DNA of 17,489 nt from Oribacterium sp. UBA6992 (GTDB lineage Bacteria; Bacillota; Clostridia; Lachnospirales; Lachnospiraceae). Shown in pieces: positions 1 to 8,066 of the stretch. The notes below the pieces were generated by a model that was given only the letters and a program-made list of their open reading frames with translations, had not been told where the DNA came from and did no database searches. The stretch is taken from NCBI GenBank assembly GCA_002449915.1, contig DJXY01000194.1:1-17489 (forward strand), in the 5' to 3' direction. Made by a program: the position numbers and the translations under genes. The first letter of the stretch is position 1. Every line of letters begins with the position of its first letter.

Positions 1-1
1 C

Positions 2-718
2 TTTGGTCCGACCTTCCGCGCGGAGAACTCCAACACACAGCGTCATGCCGCAGAGTTCTGGATGATCGAACCGGAAATTGCCTATGCGGATCTTGATGAT
101 GTCATTCAGCTGGAGGAGGATATGCTGAAGTTCATCATTCAGTATGTACTGGACAACGCTCCGGAGGAAATGGCATTTTTTAACCAGTTTGTAGACAAGG
201 GACTCCTGGACAGACTGCATCATGTACTGAACTCCGAGTTCGGACGTGTCACCTATACCGAGGCTGTGGACATCCTGAAGCAGCACAATGATGAGTTTGA
301 CTATAAGGTTGCGTGGGGTATTGATCTCCAGACAGAGCACGAGAGATACCTTACAGAAAAGATTTATAAGCGCCCGCTGTTTGTGACCGACTATCCTAAG
401 GATATCAAGGCATTCTATATGAAACAGAATCCGGATGGCAAGACGGTTGCCGCCGTAGATTGTCTGGTTCCCGGTGTTGGCGAGATCATGGGCGGTTCCC
501 AGCGTGAGGAGGATTACGACAAGCTGGTGAATCGTATGAAGGAGCTCGGCATGGATCTCGACCAGTATAAGTTCTATCTGGATCTGAGAAAATACGGCAC
601 AACACACCATGGCGGTTTTGGTCTCGGCTTTGAGCGTGCAGTAATGTACATCACAGGCATGCAGAATATCCGCGATGTACTGCCATTCCCGAGAACCGTC
701 GGTAACTGCGATATCTGA
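2..718 (+). CDS. asnS: Asparaginyl-tRNA synthetase, C-terminal part (5' end outside window)
   Basis: This is the last 238 residues of a cytosolic class II aminoacyl-tRNA synthetase that charges tRNA-Asn with asparagine using ATP. The reading frame is open from base 2, so the gene starts upstream of the window. The first residues are the class II motif 2 block ([10 protein letters not shown], then [12 protein letters not shown]), characteristic of AsnRS. The C-terminus carries motif 3, [13 protein letters not shown], and ends in the family-typical [10 protein letters not shown]. The sequence FWMIEPE with this exact ending separates AsnRS from AspRS. The N-terminal anticodon-binding OB fold and motif 1 are not visible. 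A factor-independent terminator follows about 110 bp downstream, so asnS appears to end its transcription unit. Any T-box leader would lie outside the window. Confidence 0.97.
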   Translation, partial: FGPTFRAENSNTQRHAAEFWMIEPEIAYADLDDVIQLEEDMLKFIIQYVLDNAPEEMAFFNQFVDKGLLDRLHHVLNSEFGRVTYTEAVDILKQHNDEFDYKVAWGIDLQTEHERYLTEKIYKRPLFVTDYPKDIKAFYMKQNPDGKTVAAVDCLVPGVGEIMGGSQREEDYDKLVNRMKELGMDLDQYKFYLDLRKYGTTHHGGFGLGFERAVMYITGMQNIRDVLPFPRTVGNCDI

Positions 719-829
719 TTTCTGTAAATTCGTATCAATAAATATAAAAAATATTTAGATGCGATAAGTGAAATCAAATCCATAATACTTTAAAAGCTGA
801 ACGCAATCATAAAATTTCAGCATAAAACC

Positions 830-882
830 ACCAGGACTTACAGAGAAATGGTCTCAGAACCGGATGTAGGTCCTGGTTTTTT
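830..882 (+). terminator. Intrinsic terminator after asnS
   Basis: The arms at 830-841 and 866-877 form a 12-bp stem with one G-U pair, and a run of six T follows. The long loop contains a small inner hairpin (GAGA/TCTC). The rest of the 294-bp gap to the next gene (719-1012) shows no coding potential that I could support and no convincing promoter, only AT-rich sequence around 720-780 and 900-950. Confidence 0.85.
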
Positions 883-1012
883 ATAGCATTCGCCTGCACT
901 TTAAAAGAAACGCTTTTTATTGTAAACTAGTTTTGATTTCAAATTTACATAACAGAAGACGCACGCCTCATAAAGCGGGGCGGCTAAAGAACCGATACCA
1001 AAAGGAAAACCT

Positions 1013-2098
1013 ATGCGATTTGTACATACTGCGGATGTCAGCTGGGGCATGACGCCGGACTCGGATATGCCCTGGGGCAAGGATCGTGCCAATGATATCA
1101 AGACATCCTTTACTAAAATTATCGACCGCGCAAGAGAGCTGAGCGCGGACTGCCTGTTTATATCCGGTGATCTGTTTCACCGGCAGCCGCTGACCCGGGA
1201 TCTGAAGGACCTGAATTACCTTTTCAGCACGATTCCGTCCACCCATGTGGTTATCATTGCAGGTAACCGGGATCATATCGAGCAGAATTCCGCGCTCTAC
1301 AGCTTTGAATGGTGTAAAAATGTAACCTATTTCCTGGAGGATCAGCCGACCTCCGTCTATTTTGACGACATCAATACCGAGATTTTCGGCTTCTCCTACC
1401 ACAGTAAGGAAATCAGGGACACCATCATTGATGAGATACAGCCGGAGGTAAGCTCACATATCCGTATCCTGATGGCACATGGCGGCGATGCAGAGCACTG
1501 TCCCTTTGATGCAGAGCTGCTCTCCCGCCTGCCTTTTGACTACATTGCTCTCGGGCATATCCATAAGCCGGAGGAGGTCGTAGAGCGTAAGGCAGTTTAT
1601 CCCGGATCTCCGGAGCCTCTGGATCTTACGGAAACCGGTGCGCACGGAATCTATACCGGTGACATCAATCCGATTACGCATCGGGTGCAGAAGCTGGAAT
1701 TTGAGCCGATCTCTGAAATTTCCTACATCCCATTGCAGGTTAATGTCACAAAGCAGACAGAAAATGAAGAGCTTCTAAAGCTCCTTACCGGGGAAATCCT
1801 GAAGCGGGGAAGCCGTAATATTTACCGGATCCGAATTACAGGGAAGCATGATCCGGACACCTGCTTTGATTTAAGCCGCCTGTCTCAGCAATTCCGTATT
1901 GTAGAAATTGCCGATGAATCCGAGCCGGAATATGATTTCAATGCGCTCTATCGGGAGCATCCTACCGATATGATCGGCTTTTACATCCGTAAATTTACCC
2001 GTGAGGACGGACAGGAGCTGAGCCATGCGGAGCGGCAGGCCCTCTATTATGGCATCAACGCCCTCCTGAAAACGCAGAAGGGAGGCGAGGAAGCATGA
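1013..2098 (+). CDS. YhaO/SbcD-like metallophosphoesterase with altered active site
   Basis: A 361-residue protein of the Mre11/SbcD/YhaO metallophosphoesterase family, whose members trim DNA ends together with an SbcC/Rad50-type ATPase. The calcineurin-like motifs are recognisable in order: D8 (HTADVS), GDLFH with D53 and H56, N85 (AGNRD), H156 (MAHGG) and GHIH with H182 and H184. Two positions are abnormal. The DxH histidine is Ser10, and the catalytic GNHD histidine is Arg86. By alignment these match H10 and H85 of Pyrococcus Mre11, a metal ligand and the catalytic histidine. The fold is probably kept, but nuclease activity may be lost or changed. The start ATG is preceded by AAAGG at suitable spacing, and the stop overlaps the next start by 4 nt, so the two proteins are very likely partners. 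The C-terminal 130 residues are less conserved. Confidence 0.9.
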   Translation: MRFVHTADVSWGMTPDSDMPWGKDRANDIKTSFTKIIDRARELSADCLFISGDLFHRQPLTRDLKDLNYLFSTIPSTHVVIIAGNRDHIEQNSALYSFEWCKNVTYFLEDQPTSVYFDDINTEIFGFSYHSKEIRDTIIDEIQPEVSSHIRILMAHGGDAEHCPFDAELLSRLPFDYIALGHIHKPEEVVERKAVYPGSPEPLDLTETGAHGIYTGDINPITHRVQKLEFEPISEISYIPLQVNVTKQTENEELLKLLTGEILKRGSRNIYRIRITGKHDPDTCFDLSRLSQQFRIVEIADESEPEYDFNALYREHPTDMIGFYIRKFTREDGQELSHAERQALYYGINALLKTQKGGEEA

Positions 2099-3993
2099 AA
2101 ATCCTTGATCTTACCATCCATGGCTTTGGTAAATTTCATGATAGGAAGTTAAGCTTTACCGATGGTCTTAATATTATCTACGGGCACAATGAAGCAGGCA
2201 AATCCACGCTTCACTCTTTTCTACGCGCTATGCTCTACGGTATGGAAAAAAAGCCGGGACTTACAAAAAAAAGCGAGCTTTATGAGAAGTATAAACCCTG
2301 GGACAATGCTGATGTTTTTGGCGGAGAACTGCGCTTTTCCTGGCAGAGTAAAACCTACCGGGTGATGCGGGATTTCCGAAAGGACCATGAAAGTCTCCGT
2401 ATTATCAATGAAACGGATCAGACGGAGCTGCGGGAGCCGGAAGCCCTGCTGACAGATGCATTGGACGGCGTCACGGAAACCGCGTACAACAACACCGTCT
2501 CCATCGGACAGCTGAAATGCCAGACCGGACGGGAAATGGCGCGGGAGCTGAAAAGCTACATTCAAAGCATCCATACGACCGGAGACGCCAACCTCAATGC
2601 GGAACGCGCCATTTCGTATCTCCGGAATCAGAAAAATACCATGGAGCAGCGGCTTGTACCGGATGCGGCACGCACCTATACAGCGTTAATCGGTGAGATC
2701 CGCAATATTGAACGGGATATTTCACAGCCATCCTATGCAAACCAGCTCAATAAATATAACGAGCTCCGGAATTCTGCCCGGACCGAGCGCACCAGCCGTC
2801 AGACACGGAAGGAGGAGCTGCTGCAGAAGATTGCGCAGTCCGAACAGGTGCTGCAGCAATCCGGTTATAAAAATGAAGCGGAAATTTCAGCCGCCCAGGA
2901 AAAGACAGGGTCGCTGTATAAAAGCTTTGAGGAGTCTGTCAAGGAGTCCAAAAAGGCTGTACGAATCATTCTGCCGGTTATGCTTCTTGGACTGAGTGCT
3001 CTCTCACTGATGTTTGGTGTAGCTGCCGTCCTGCTTACCGGCAGCTCCGGTATGTCCGGATGGCAGACGCTCCTCCCCGGAGTTTCCGCCGCGCTCAGTC
3101 ACATGCGTCTGCCCGTGGTACTTGCTGTTTCGCTTCTTTTATGCATCCTGTTTCTGGCTGCAGGGATCACGACCCTCCGGCAGAATCATATGATCCGTAA
3201 AAGAGTAGAGGAAACCAGCGCCCAGGCAAAGGAAATCCTTGCGCGGCAGATTGGATGCTCGGATCTTTCGGAGGATGCCATGCATGCGCTGCATAGTCAC
3301 ATGGAGGAGCTTAAAAACGTCTACCACCAGCTCACTGACAATCGGACAGAATTGGCTGCGCTGGATGAGGAGCTTGGCAAGCTTACGGAAGATGAACGGG
3401 CATATGACAGCAAGCTGCAGCATCAGCATGAGATGCAGACCGAGCTCGAGGGAAAACTTGAGCATCTTGCCAACATCAAGAACCGTGCCGAGCAGCTGCA
3501 AAGGACACTATCAGAAAATGACCATATCACAGAGGAGCTTGATGCCATCAGCCTGGCCATGGAAACCATGTCCGACCTGTCCAAAAGCATACACTCTTCC
3601 TTTGGGCATTATCTAAATAAAGAAGCCGGCAGCCTGATTTCCGGGATTACCGGCGGTGCCTATGACTCTATGTGGATTGATAACAGTCTCCGGGTTTATC
3701 TTAATACGCCGGATAAGCTGGTACCGATTGAGCATGTTTCCAGCGGCACTATGGACCAGATCTATCTTGCTCTGCGGCTTGCAGCTTCACAGCTTTTACA
3801 GACCGGTTCCTCCGAGAAGCTTCCTCTCATTTTTGATGACAGCTTTGCCATGTATGACGAGGATCGTCTGCGGACCGCCATTCACTTTGTCATGCAGGAG
3901 TATCCGGGACAGATTCTGCTCTTTACCTGCCACACCCGCGAAGCACGGATTCTGGAGGAGGATCATACCGCGTTTCATCTGATCCGGCTGTAA
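2095..3993 (+). CDS. YhaN/SbcC-like membrane-associated coiled-coil ATPase
   Basis: A 632-residue ABC/SMC-type ATPase, the expected partner of the overlapping nuclease-like gene. Residues 1-60 hold the N-terminal lobe with Walker A GHNEAGKST (30-38). The C-terminal lobe has a signature SSGTMDQ (549-555), Walker B LPLIFDDSF with D581/D582, and an H-loop-like FTCH. Between the lobes, heptad-rich helices (about 190-285 and 365-500) flank two hydrophobic segments at about 288-315 and 339-361. The head would therefore be cytoplasmic and the protein membrane-inserted, as reported features of YhaN proteins suggest. It has no Rad50-type CxxC zinc hook and is much shorter than SbcC (about 1,000 residues). 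Translation is coupled to the upstream gene by an ATGA overlap. A role in DNA repair or DNA-end metabolism at the membrane is inferred from family membership. Confidence 0.9.
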   Translation: MKILDLTIHGFGKFHDRKLSFTDGLNIIYGHNEAGKSTLHSFLRAMLYGMEKKPGLTKKSELYEKYKPWDNADVFGGELRFSWQSKTYRVMRDFRKDHESLRIINETDQTELREPEALLTDALDGVTETAYNNTVSIGQLKCQTGREMARELKSYIQSIHTTGDANLNAERAISYLRNQKNTMEQRLVPDAARTYTALIGEIRNIERDISQPSYANQLNKYNELRNSARTERTSRQTRKEELLQKIAQSEQVLQQSGYKNEAEISAAQEKTGSLYKSFEESVKESKKAVRIILPVMLLGLSALSLMFGVAAVLLTGSSGMSGWQTLLPGVSAALSHMRLPVVLAVSLLLCILFLAAGITTLRQNHMIRKRVEETSAQAKEILARQIGCSDLSEDAMHALHSHMEELKNVYHQLTDNRTELAALDEELGKLTEDERAYDSKLQHQHEMQTELEGKLEHLANIKNRAEQLQRTLSENDHITEELDAISLAMETMSDLSKSIHSSFGHYLNKEAGSLISGITGGAYDSMWIDNSLRVYLNTPDKLVPIEHVSSGTMDQIYLALRLAASQLLQTGSSEKLPLIFDDSFAMYDEDRLRTAIHFVMQEYPGQILLFTCHTREARILEEDHTAFHLIRL

Positions 3994-3995
3994 TA

Positions 3996-4039
3996 AAAAT
4001 ACTGTCACACCTTTAGATTCTGGTGTGACAGTATTTTTT
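3996..4039. terminator. Bidirectional intrinsic terminator between convergent genes
   Basis: A perfect 16-bp inverted repeat (3996-4011 and 4022-4037) with a 10-nt loop. T runs flank it on both strands (TTTTTT at 4034-4039 on plus, TTTTTATTA on minus), so it can end both the nuclease/ATPase operon and the convergent coiled-coil gene. The following 4035-4100 stretch is a pyrimidine-rich TCT/TTT tract with no other recognisable content. Confidence 0.92.
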
Positions 4040-4109
4040 CTTGTCTCTCTTTTTTCTTATCTCTATATCTCTTTGTCTCTGTATTTCCTTATCCCTGGAT
4101 CCTGCGTTT

Positions 4110-5201
4110 TTATTTTGCCGGATGATCCAGCTTGCTCACCGCATCTACTATCGATATGGCTTCCTGTTTGTCCAGCATATGACGGATTGTATCGATATCC
4201 TTCACATTCATATGCTTCTTACCGAGGAACTGCTCAAACTCGCCGGACAGGCGGAGTGCCTGCTCCTTTTCCTCTGTTTCCAGCGCGCTCCGGGCTTTGG
4301 TTGCAGAGGAAAACTCTGCCGCCAGTCTCTCAATGTCCGATCTTGCCGCGCTCTCGATTTCATCTGTGATGATGTTTCTGGTAACCGTCGCAAAGGTGTT
4401 TTCCGCACTCTGCTTCTGTGTGATAATGTCCGTCCGGTCCTGCTGTGCCTTGGCAATATCATCGTCATACTCCTGGAGATGATAGCCCTCCTCGTTAGCA
4501 TCTGTCTGAACCGCATGCGCTATGGCGCGAATCTTACGCCGGTTGGCCTTGATCTGGTTCCGTAATCCTCTCGCCATGCTTATGGCTTCACGGTGCCTCC
4601 CATTGGTCTGTCCATTGATAAAAAGATACAGCCCTCCAAGCAGGATAATATCTACAAGATAAATCGGGACAAGATACAGGCTCTGCCGTGATGGAATCAT
4701 ATAATATATCCCGATTGGAATCACCGCAAAGGCAAGTAAAAAGGTTAGTATAAAAATCAGAATTTCCTTAAATCCGCTCGGTTTAAAAAGCCAGTAAAAT
4801 AAACCTGTATGGGTGAAGATCGGTGCGTGGTCCTGGCTTAAAACTGTCCCTGCCTGCCGCTTCAGTTCCTTGTTTTCTGTACGAAGTGGTTCCGTTTCCG
4901 CCTGAATCCTGCCTTTTATTCCCTCATTCTTTGCTTTTTCCCGGAGTGCAGTCGCCTTTTTAAGCCTTGCCTCTACCTCTTTAATCTGCTGGTCATAGCT
5001 TGCAGTGATTTCCGCCTCCCGGGCCTTGAGCGTTTTTTCCGTCTTATCATGCATATCCCGCTTCGCCTGATCCAATGCCCGTGAAGCCTGCTTCTCTGCT
5101 TCTCTCTGCTTCGTGAGACTTTTTTGTGTTTCATTATATGAAATTACGGCGGTCCGCGCCCGCGTTAGAAATTCCACCGGATTTTCTGTTTCAAGTCCCA
5201 T
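4110..5201 (-). CDS. Unrecognised coiled-coil protein with two central membrane segments
   Basis: A 363-residue protein that I cannot assign to a named family. The first part (about 20-115) is a long charged helix with heptad-like spacing and many Lys, Glu, Gln and Ala. Two strongly hydrophobic segments follow at about 146-168 and 175-195, separated by a short turn. A second charged helical region (about 200-340) runs close to the C-terminus. The layout predicts a membrane hairpin with both coiled arms on one side, probably cytoplasmic. The longest frame begins with GTG at 5216, but that codon lies next to a consensus GGAGG positioned 8 nt before the ATG at 5201, so the internal ATG (MGLETENP) is chosen. 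It converges on the YhaN-like ATPase, which has the same helix, two membrane segments, helix order. A functional link is conjecture. Confidence 0.8.
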   Translation of the reverse strand: MGLETENPVEFLTRARTAVISYNETQKSLTKQREAEKQASRALDQAKRDMHDKTEKTLKAREAEITASYDQQIKEVEARLKKATALREKAKNEGIKGRIQAETEPLRTENKELKRQAGTVLSQDHAPIFTHTGLFYWLFKPSGFKEILIFILTFLLAFAVIPIGIYYMIPSRQSLYLVPIYLVDIILLGGLYLFINGQTNGRHREAISMARGLRNQIKANRRKIRAIAHAVQTDANEEGYHLQEYDDDIAKAQQDRTDIITQKQSAENTFATVTRNIITDEIESAARSDIERLAAEFSSATKARSALETEEKEQALRLSGEFEQFLGKKHMNVKDIDTIRHMLDKQEAISIVDAVSKLDHPAK

Positions 5202-5209
5202 ATCTGTAT

Positions 5210-5214
5210 CCTCC
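5210..5214 (-). promoter_or_regulatory. Ribosome binding site deciding the start of the coiled-coil gene
   Basis: GGAGG on the minus strand lies 8 nt before the ATG at 5201. It overlaps the GTG at 5216-5214, which would otherwise be the start of the longest frame. The GTG has no comparable upstream site (AAAGTAAAGACACG). Confidence 0.8.
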
Positions 5215-5362
5215 ACCGTGTCTTTACTTTTTACCGTCTTTCATGTAAGGTTAGAGAAATCACTCTTAGATCAGATGGTTTCTATAATTTAGTTATTATA
5301 ATCATTATTTTTTAACAAATTATGAATAGCCTATAGATCTGTGTCAAAAAGGAGGTTTTTAC

Positions 5363-5629
5363 ATGTTTCGCATGAGTGGGGCAATTTATAAGGATGGACG
5401 GCTGCTTCGGGACTGTGTTTCCCGACAGGAAGATCCTGCAGTTTCACGTACCGGACATGTGCTGACTGCATTAAATGAGATTTGTGCATATCTTGACCTG
5501 GCTGTCCCGATCTGGCTGGACCCTAATATCCGGGAATTTCAGCGGAAATCCCGCACACAATTTGATAAGGACTGCTTTATGGAAGAAATTCCCTTTGATT
5601 ACCTTAAAATTGAAGTAATTGAGGAATGA
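5363..5629 (+). CDS. Small conserved protein of unknown function (88 aa)
   Basis: An 88-residue soluble protein without signal peptide or membrane segment. The start is secure: AAAGGAGG (5348-5355) lies 7 nt before the ATG. The pattern of IYKDG near the N-terminus, an SRTGHVLTALNEIC helix, PIWLDPNIREFQ, then FDKDCF and a final FDYLKIEVIEE matches a family of short uncharacterised proteins that I associate from memory with Lachnospiraceae and other Clostridia. No catalytic motif can be named, so no function is proposed. The gene stands alone: it is divergent from the coiled-coil gene and convergent with mtnN. The 62 bp to the mtnN stop shows no clear terminator hairpin. Confidence 0.85.
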   Translation: MFRMSGAIYKDGRLLRDCVSRQEDPAVSRTGHVLTALNEICAYLDLAVPIWLDPNIREFQRKSRTQFDKDCFMEEIPFDYLKIEVIEE

Positions 5630-5691
5630 TTTCTCCCTGAAGCAGTCCCATATCTCACGCACGTTGCGATTTGCCCCCGGGTCGATAGCAT

Positions 5692-6384
5692 TCACAGCCT
5701 GCTCACCAGTGCCTCTGTCAGTCTCACGCAATGCGTAATTGCCTGCTGTTCAAACATCGGATAATCTACCGTAGCGGTATGATCCGCCTTATCGGAAATC
5801 GCCCGGATAATCAGAAACGGGACATGGTTAAGATAGGCGATCTGGGCAATCGCGGCGCCCTCCATCTCACAGCACCGTCCCTGAAAATGACGGATAATCC
5901 AGTCCTTGGTCTCCGGATCGGAAACAAAACGATCCCCGCTGCAGACTCTCCCGATAAAGGTTTTGATTTCCGGATTTACCCGTCGGTTTTCCTCCTCCGC
6001 AATGGCAATCAGCTGATCATCCGCTTTAAATGCCATCGTACCGATTCTCGGGATCTCACCCAGCTGATATCCGAAGTTCGTCGCATCCATATCGTACTGT
6101 ACCGCATCCTCCGACAGCACAATATCTCCAATATCTATGACCGCATCCAGAGACCCTGCGATACCGGTATTAATCACATAATCGACATGATACCGGTCAA
6201 TCAGCACCTGCGTGCAAGCACCGGCATTCACCTTACCAATCCCGGAGCGCACTACAACCACATCCTTATCCGCAAGCTTTCCGGCACAGAACTCCAGATT
6301 ACCATGCACCTCTGTTACCGCGTCTGTGAGGTCCTCTCTCAGCTTCTCGACCTCTTCATCCATGGCTCCTATTATTCCTATCAT
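5692..6384 (-). CDS. mtnN: 5'-methylthioadenosine/S-adenosylhomocysteine nucleosidase
   Basis: A 230-residue cytosolic enzyme that cleaves adenine from methylthioadenosine and S-adenosylhomocysteine, serving methionine salvage and the activated methyl cycle. The N-terminus MIGIIGAMDEEV matches the family and carries the catalytic-pocket glutamate (E11). CEMEGAAIA (E175) and RAISDKAD (D198) correspond to E174 and D197 of the E. coli enzyme. A longer frame opens at 6426, but it would add 14 residues foreign to the family and overlap murG. The ATG at 6384 sits 4 nt after the murG stop with AGAAAGG upstream and gives the usual length (E. coli 232). It is the last gene of the HIT-murG-mtnN operon. 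Pairing a salvage enzyme with a cell-wall enzyme is probably housekeeping co-transcription. Confidence 0.96.
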   Translation of the reverse strand: MIGIIGAMDEEVEKLREDLTDAVTEVHGNLEFCAGKLADKDVVVVRSGIGKVNAGACTQVLIDRYHVDYVINTGIAGSLDAVIDIGDIVLSEDAVQYDMDATNFGYQLGEIPRIGTMAFKADDQLIAIAEEENRRVNPEIKTFIGRVCSGDRFVSDPETKDWIIRHFQGRCCEMEGAAIAQIAYLNHVPFLIIRAISDKADHTATVDYPMFEQQAITHCVRLTEALVSRL

Positions 6385-6388
6385 ACGT

Positions 6389-7492
6389 TCAGCCTTTCTT
6401 AGATCTATCTTTATTGTTTCGGACAACCTCTCTCAGCACCGCAAGGACCGCATCCACACCATTGCTCTGCTGCGAATGCTGCATTGCGCGGATATACTCG
6501 GATGCCTTGTCATGTACCTCCTCGATCGCATGATACAGAAGCGCATTGTCTTTTTCCATCTCATGCTGATCCAGCACATAGGAAAATCCCTGTTTCTCAA
6601 AGGAGCGGGCATTTAAGATCTGATCTCCACGGGAGGCATCCAGCGGCAGCGGAATCAGAATATTAGGCTTGCAGAGCTGCAGAAGCTCACAGATGACATT
6701 GGCACCTGCCCGTGACACCACGATATCCGCCGCAGCATAAAGATTACGAAGTCCATCGGAAATAAATTCATATTGCCGGTAGCCCTTGGTATCCGTGAGC
6801 TTCGGATCGAGATTTCCCTTGCCTGCCACATGGATCACATCAAAGCCTTCCAGAAGTTGAGGCAGGATCGCACGGATGGCATTATTGATCGCAACCGATC
6901 CAAGCGAACCACCGATTACCATGAGGATCGGCTTCTCACCGGAAAATCCGGTCATTTTAAGTCCCTCCTCGCGGGTTCCCTGCAGAAGCTTCTCACGGAT
7001 GGGCGCACCCGTCAGCACTGCCTTGCCCTTAGGCAGCTTCTCAAGAGTTTCCGGGAAATTGCAGCAGATCTTTGCTGCCGCACGGAGTGTAAGTCTGTTG
7101 GCCAATCCCGGTGTCATATCCGACTCATGCGTAACTACCGGAATCTTAAGACTATGTGCCGCCCAGACCACAGGAACCGCTACAAAGCCTCCCTTGGAAA
7201 AAAGAATGTCCGGCTGGATCTTACGGAAGTACCGTTTTGCTTCAAAATAGCCATGAATCACCCGAACTGGATCCGTAAAGTTTTTAAGAGAGAAATACCG
7301 GCGGAATTTACCGGTAGCGATCCCCTGGTACGGGACTCCTTCCTTTTCCATCATGTTTTTCTCGATGCCATTATAGGAACCGATATAATATACCTCATAG
7401 CCATCCCGGCGAAGTCCAGGAAGCAGCGCAATATTGGAGGTCACATGACCTGCAGTTCCGCCGCCGGTCAGCACAATTTTACCAGTACTCAT
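6389..7492 (-). CDS. murG: UDP-GlcNAc:lipid I N-acetylglucosaminyltransferase MurG
   Basis: A 367-residue GT-B glycosyltransferase that converts lipid I to lipid II on the inner face of the membrane, the last cytoplasmic step of peptidoglycan precursor synthesis. Visible motifs are the glycine-rich loop TGGGTAGHV (9-17), the HESDMTPGLANR block (122-133) where E. coli has HEQN..., GGSLGS (194-199), the UDP-sugar site SRAGANVICE (260-269) and PL..SRGDQILNA (to 295). Length fits the family. The ATG overlaps the HIT gene stop (ATGA), so translation is coupled, and mtnN follows after 4 nt. The gene lies outside a dcw cluster: no mraY, murD, ftsW or ftsQ is nearby. That is seen in various Clostridia. 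Confidence 0.97.
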   Translation of the reverse strand: MSTGKIVLTGGGTAGHVTSNIALLPGLRRDGYEVYYIGSYNGIEKNMMEKEGVPYQGIATGKFRRYFSLKNFTDPVRVIHGYFEAKRYFRKIQPDILFSKGGFVAVPVVWAAHSLKIPVVTHESDMTPGLANRLTLRAAAKICCNFPETLEKLPKGKAVLTGAPIREKLLQGTREEGLKMTGFSGEKPILMVIGGSLGSVAINNAIRAILPQLLEGFDVIHVAGKGNLDPKLTDTKGYRQYEFISDGLRNLYAAADIVVSRAGANVICELLQLCKPNILIPLPLDASRGDQILNARSFEKQGFSYVLDQHEMEKDNALLYHAIEEVHDKASEYIRAMQHSQQSNGVDAVLAVLREVVRNNKDRSKKG

Positions 7493-7908
7493 TTAAGCCT
7501 TGCTCCAATCTCTGCACAAACCTTGTTAAGTTCCTCCGGAGTCGATGTGCCCGGCTTCCAGAGCACCATCTCATCCGGATTACCGTAGCGCGGGATAATA
7601 TGCAGATGGAAATGGTGTACCGTCTGTCCTGCCGCTTCTCCGTTGTTCTGCACTACATTAAAGCCCTTGGCTCCGAGCCCCTCCTTCATCGCTCTCCCGA
7701 TCCGGGCTGCAAGCGGCAGCACCTTGCTCTGAAGTTCCTCCGGAAGTACCGTAAGATCCTCATAGTGCTCCTTAGGCAGAATCAGTGCATGCCCTCTTGT
7801 TGCCGGATTCAAATCAAAAATCACGCGGAAATCCGCATCCTCATATAAGGTTACTGACGGGATTTCTCCATTGGCTATCTTACAAAAAATACAATTATCA
7901 TCCTGCAT
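7489..7908 (-). CDS. HIT family protein (Hint-type nucleotide hydrolase)
   Basis: A 139-residue member of the histidine triad superfamily, small cytosolic enzymes that hydrolyse nucleoside phosphoramidates, adenylates or dinucleoside polyphosphates. The triad H99-F-H101-L-H103-II is intact, with H101 expected to be the nucleophile. An N-terminal CIFCKI (C6, C9) provides the zinc ligands typical of Hint proteins. RGHALILPKEH and NVVQNNGEAAGQTVHH are family-typical. The ATG at 7908 has AAGGGAG 10 nt upstream and a sigma-A-like promoter about 50 bp further up. It is the first gene of the operon with murG and mtnN. The exact substrate cannot be read from sequence. Confidence 0.95.
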   Translation of the reverse strand: MQDDNCIFCKIANGEIPSVTLYEDADFRVIFDLNPATRGHALILPKEHYEDLTVLPEELQSKVLPLAARIGRAMKEGLGAKGFNVVQNNGEAAGQTVHHFHLHIIPRYGNPDEMVLWKPGTSTPEELNKVCAEIGARLK

Positions 7909-7967
7909 ATGTTATAATCTCCCTTCGGAATGTGTGCTTGTTTTTAAGAGCCGTATAACTTCTAATT

Positions 7968-7996
7968 ATTATACCCGTCTCCGGGAAATCAGGCAA
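7968..7996 (-). promoter_or_regulatory. Sigma-A-type promoter for HIT-murG-mtnN
   Basis: On the minus strand TTGCCT (7996-7991) and a perfect TATAAT (7973-7968) are separated by 17 bp. Transcription would start near 7961, about 50 nt before the HIT start codon. The -35 matches 4 of 6 consensus bases. Confidence 0.65.
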
Positions 7997-8066
7997 TACA
8001 GGCTATAAAAACGTCAAAAGATCACAAAGAAGCAATCAAAAAGAAGATCAAAAAAGGAGTATTTCA

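Noticed and set aside
720..960. Promoter before the nuclease/ATPase pair
   Set aside because: TTGTAA near 918 and AT-rich hexamers occur, but no pair has acceptable spacing and match.
968..1402. 144-aa minus-strand frame over the nuclease-like gene
   Set aside because: The plus frame contains the metallophosphoesterase motifs and couples to the next gene. The minus frame has no family features.
4025..4565. Plus-strand hydrophobic frames after the bidirectional terminator
   Set aside because: They start inside or just after a terminator in a pyrimidine-rich tract and run antisense to the coiled-coil gene. The hydrophobicity comes from TCT/TTT repeats.
6385..6426. Longer start for mtnN
   Set aside because: It would overlap murG and add residues before the family N-terminus MIGIIGAM. 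The ATG at 6384 has its own ribosome site.
5731..6616. Plus-strand frames opposite mtnN and the murG end
   Set aside because: They lie antisense to clear housekeeping genes with intact catalytic motifs.
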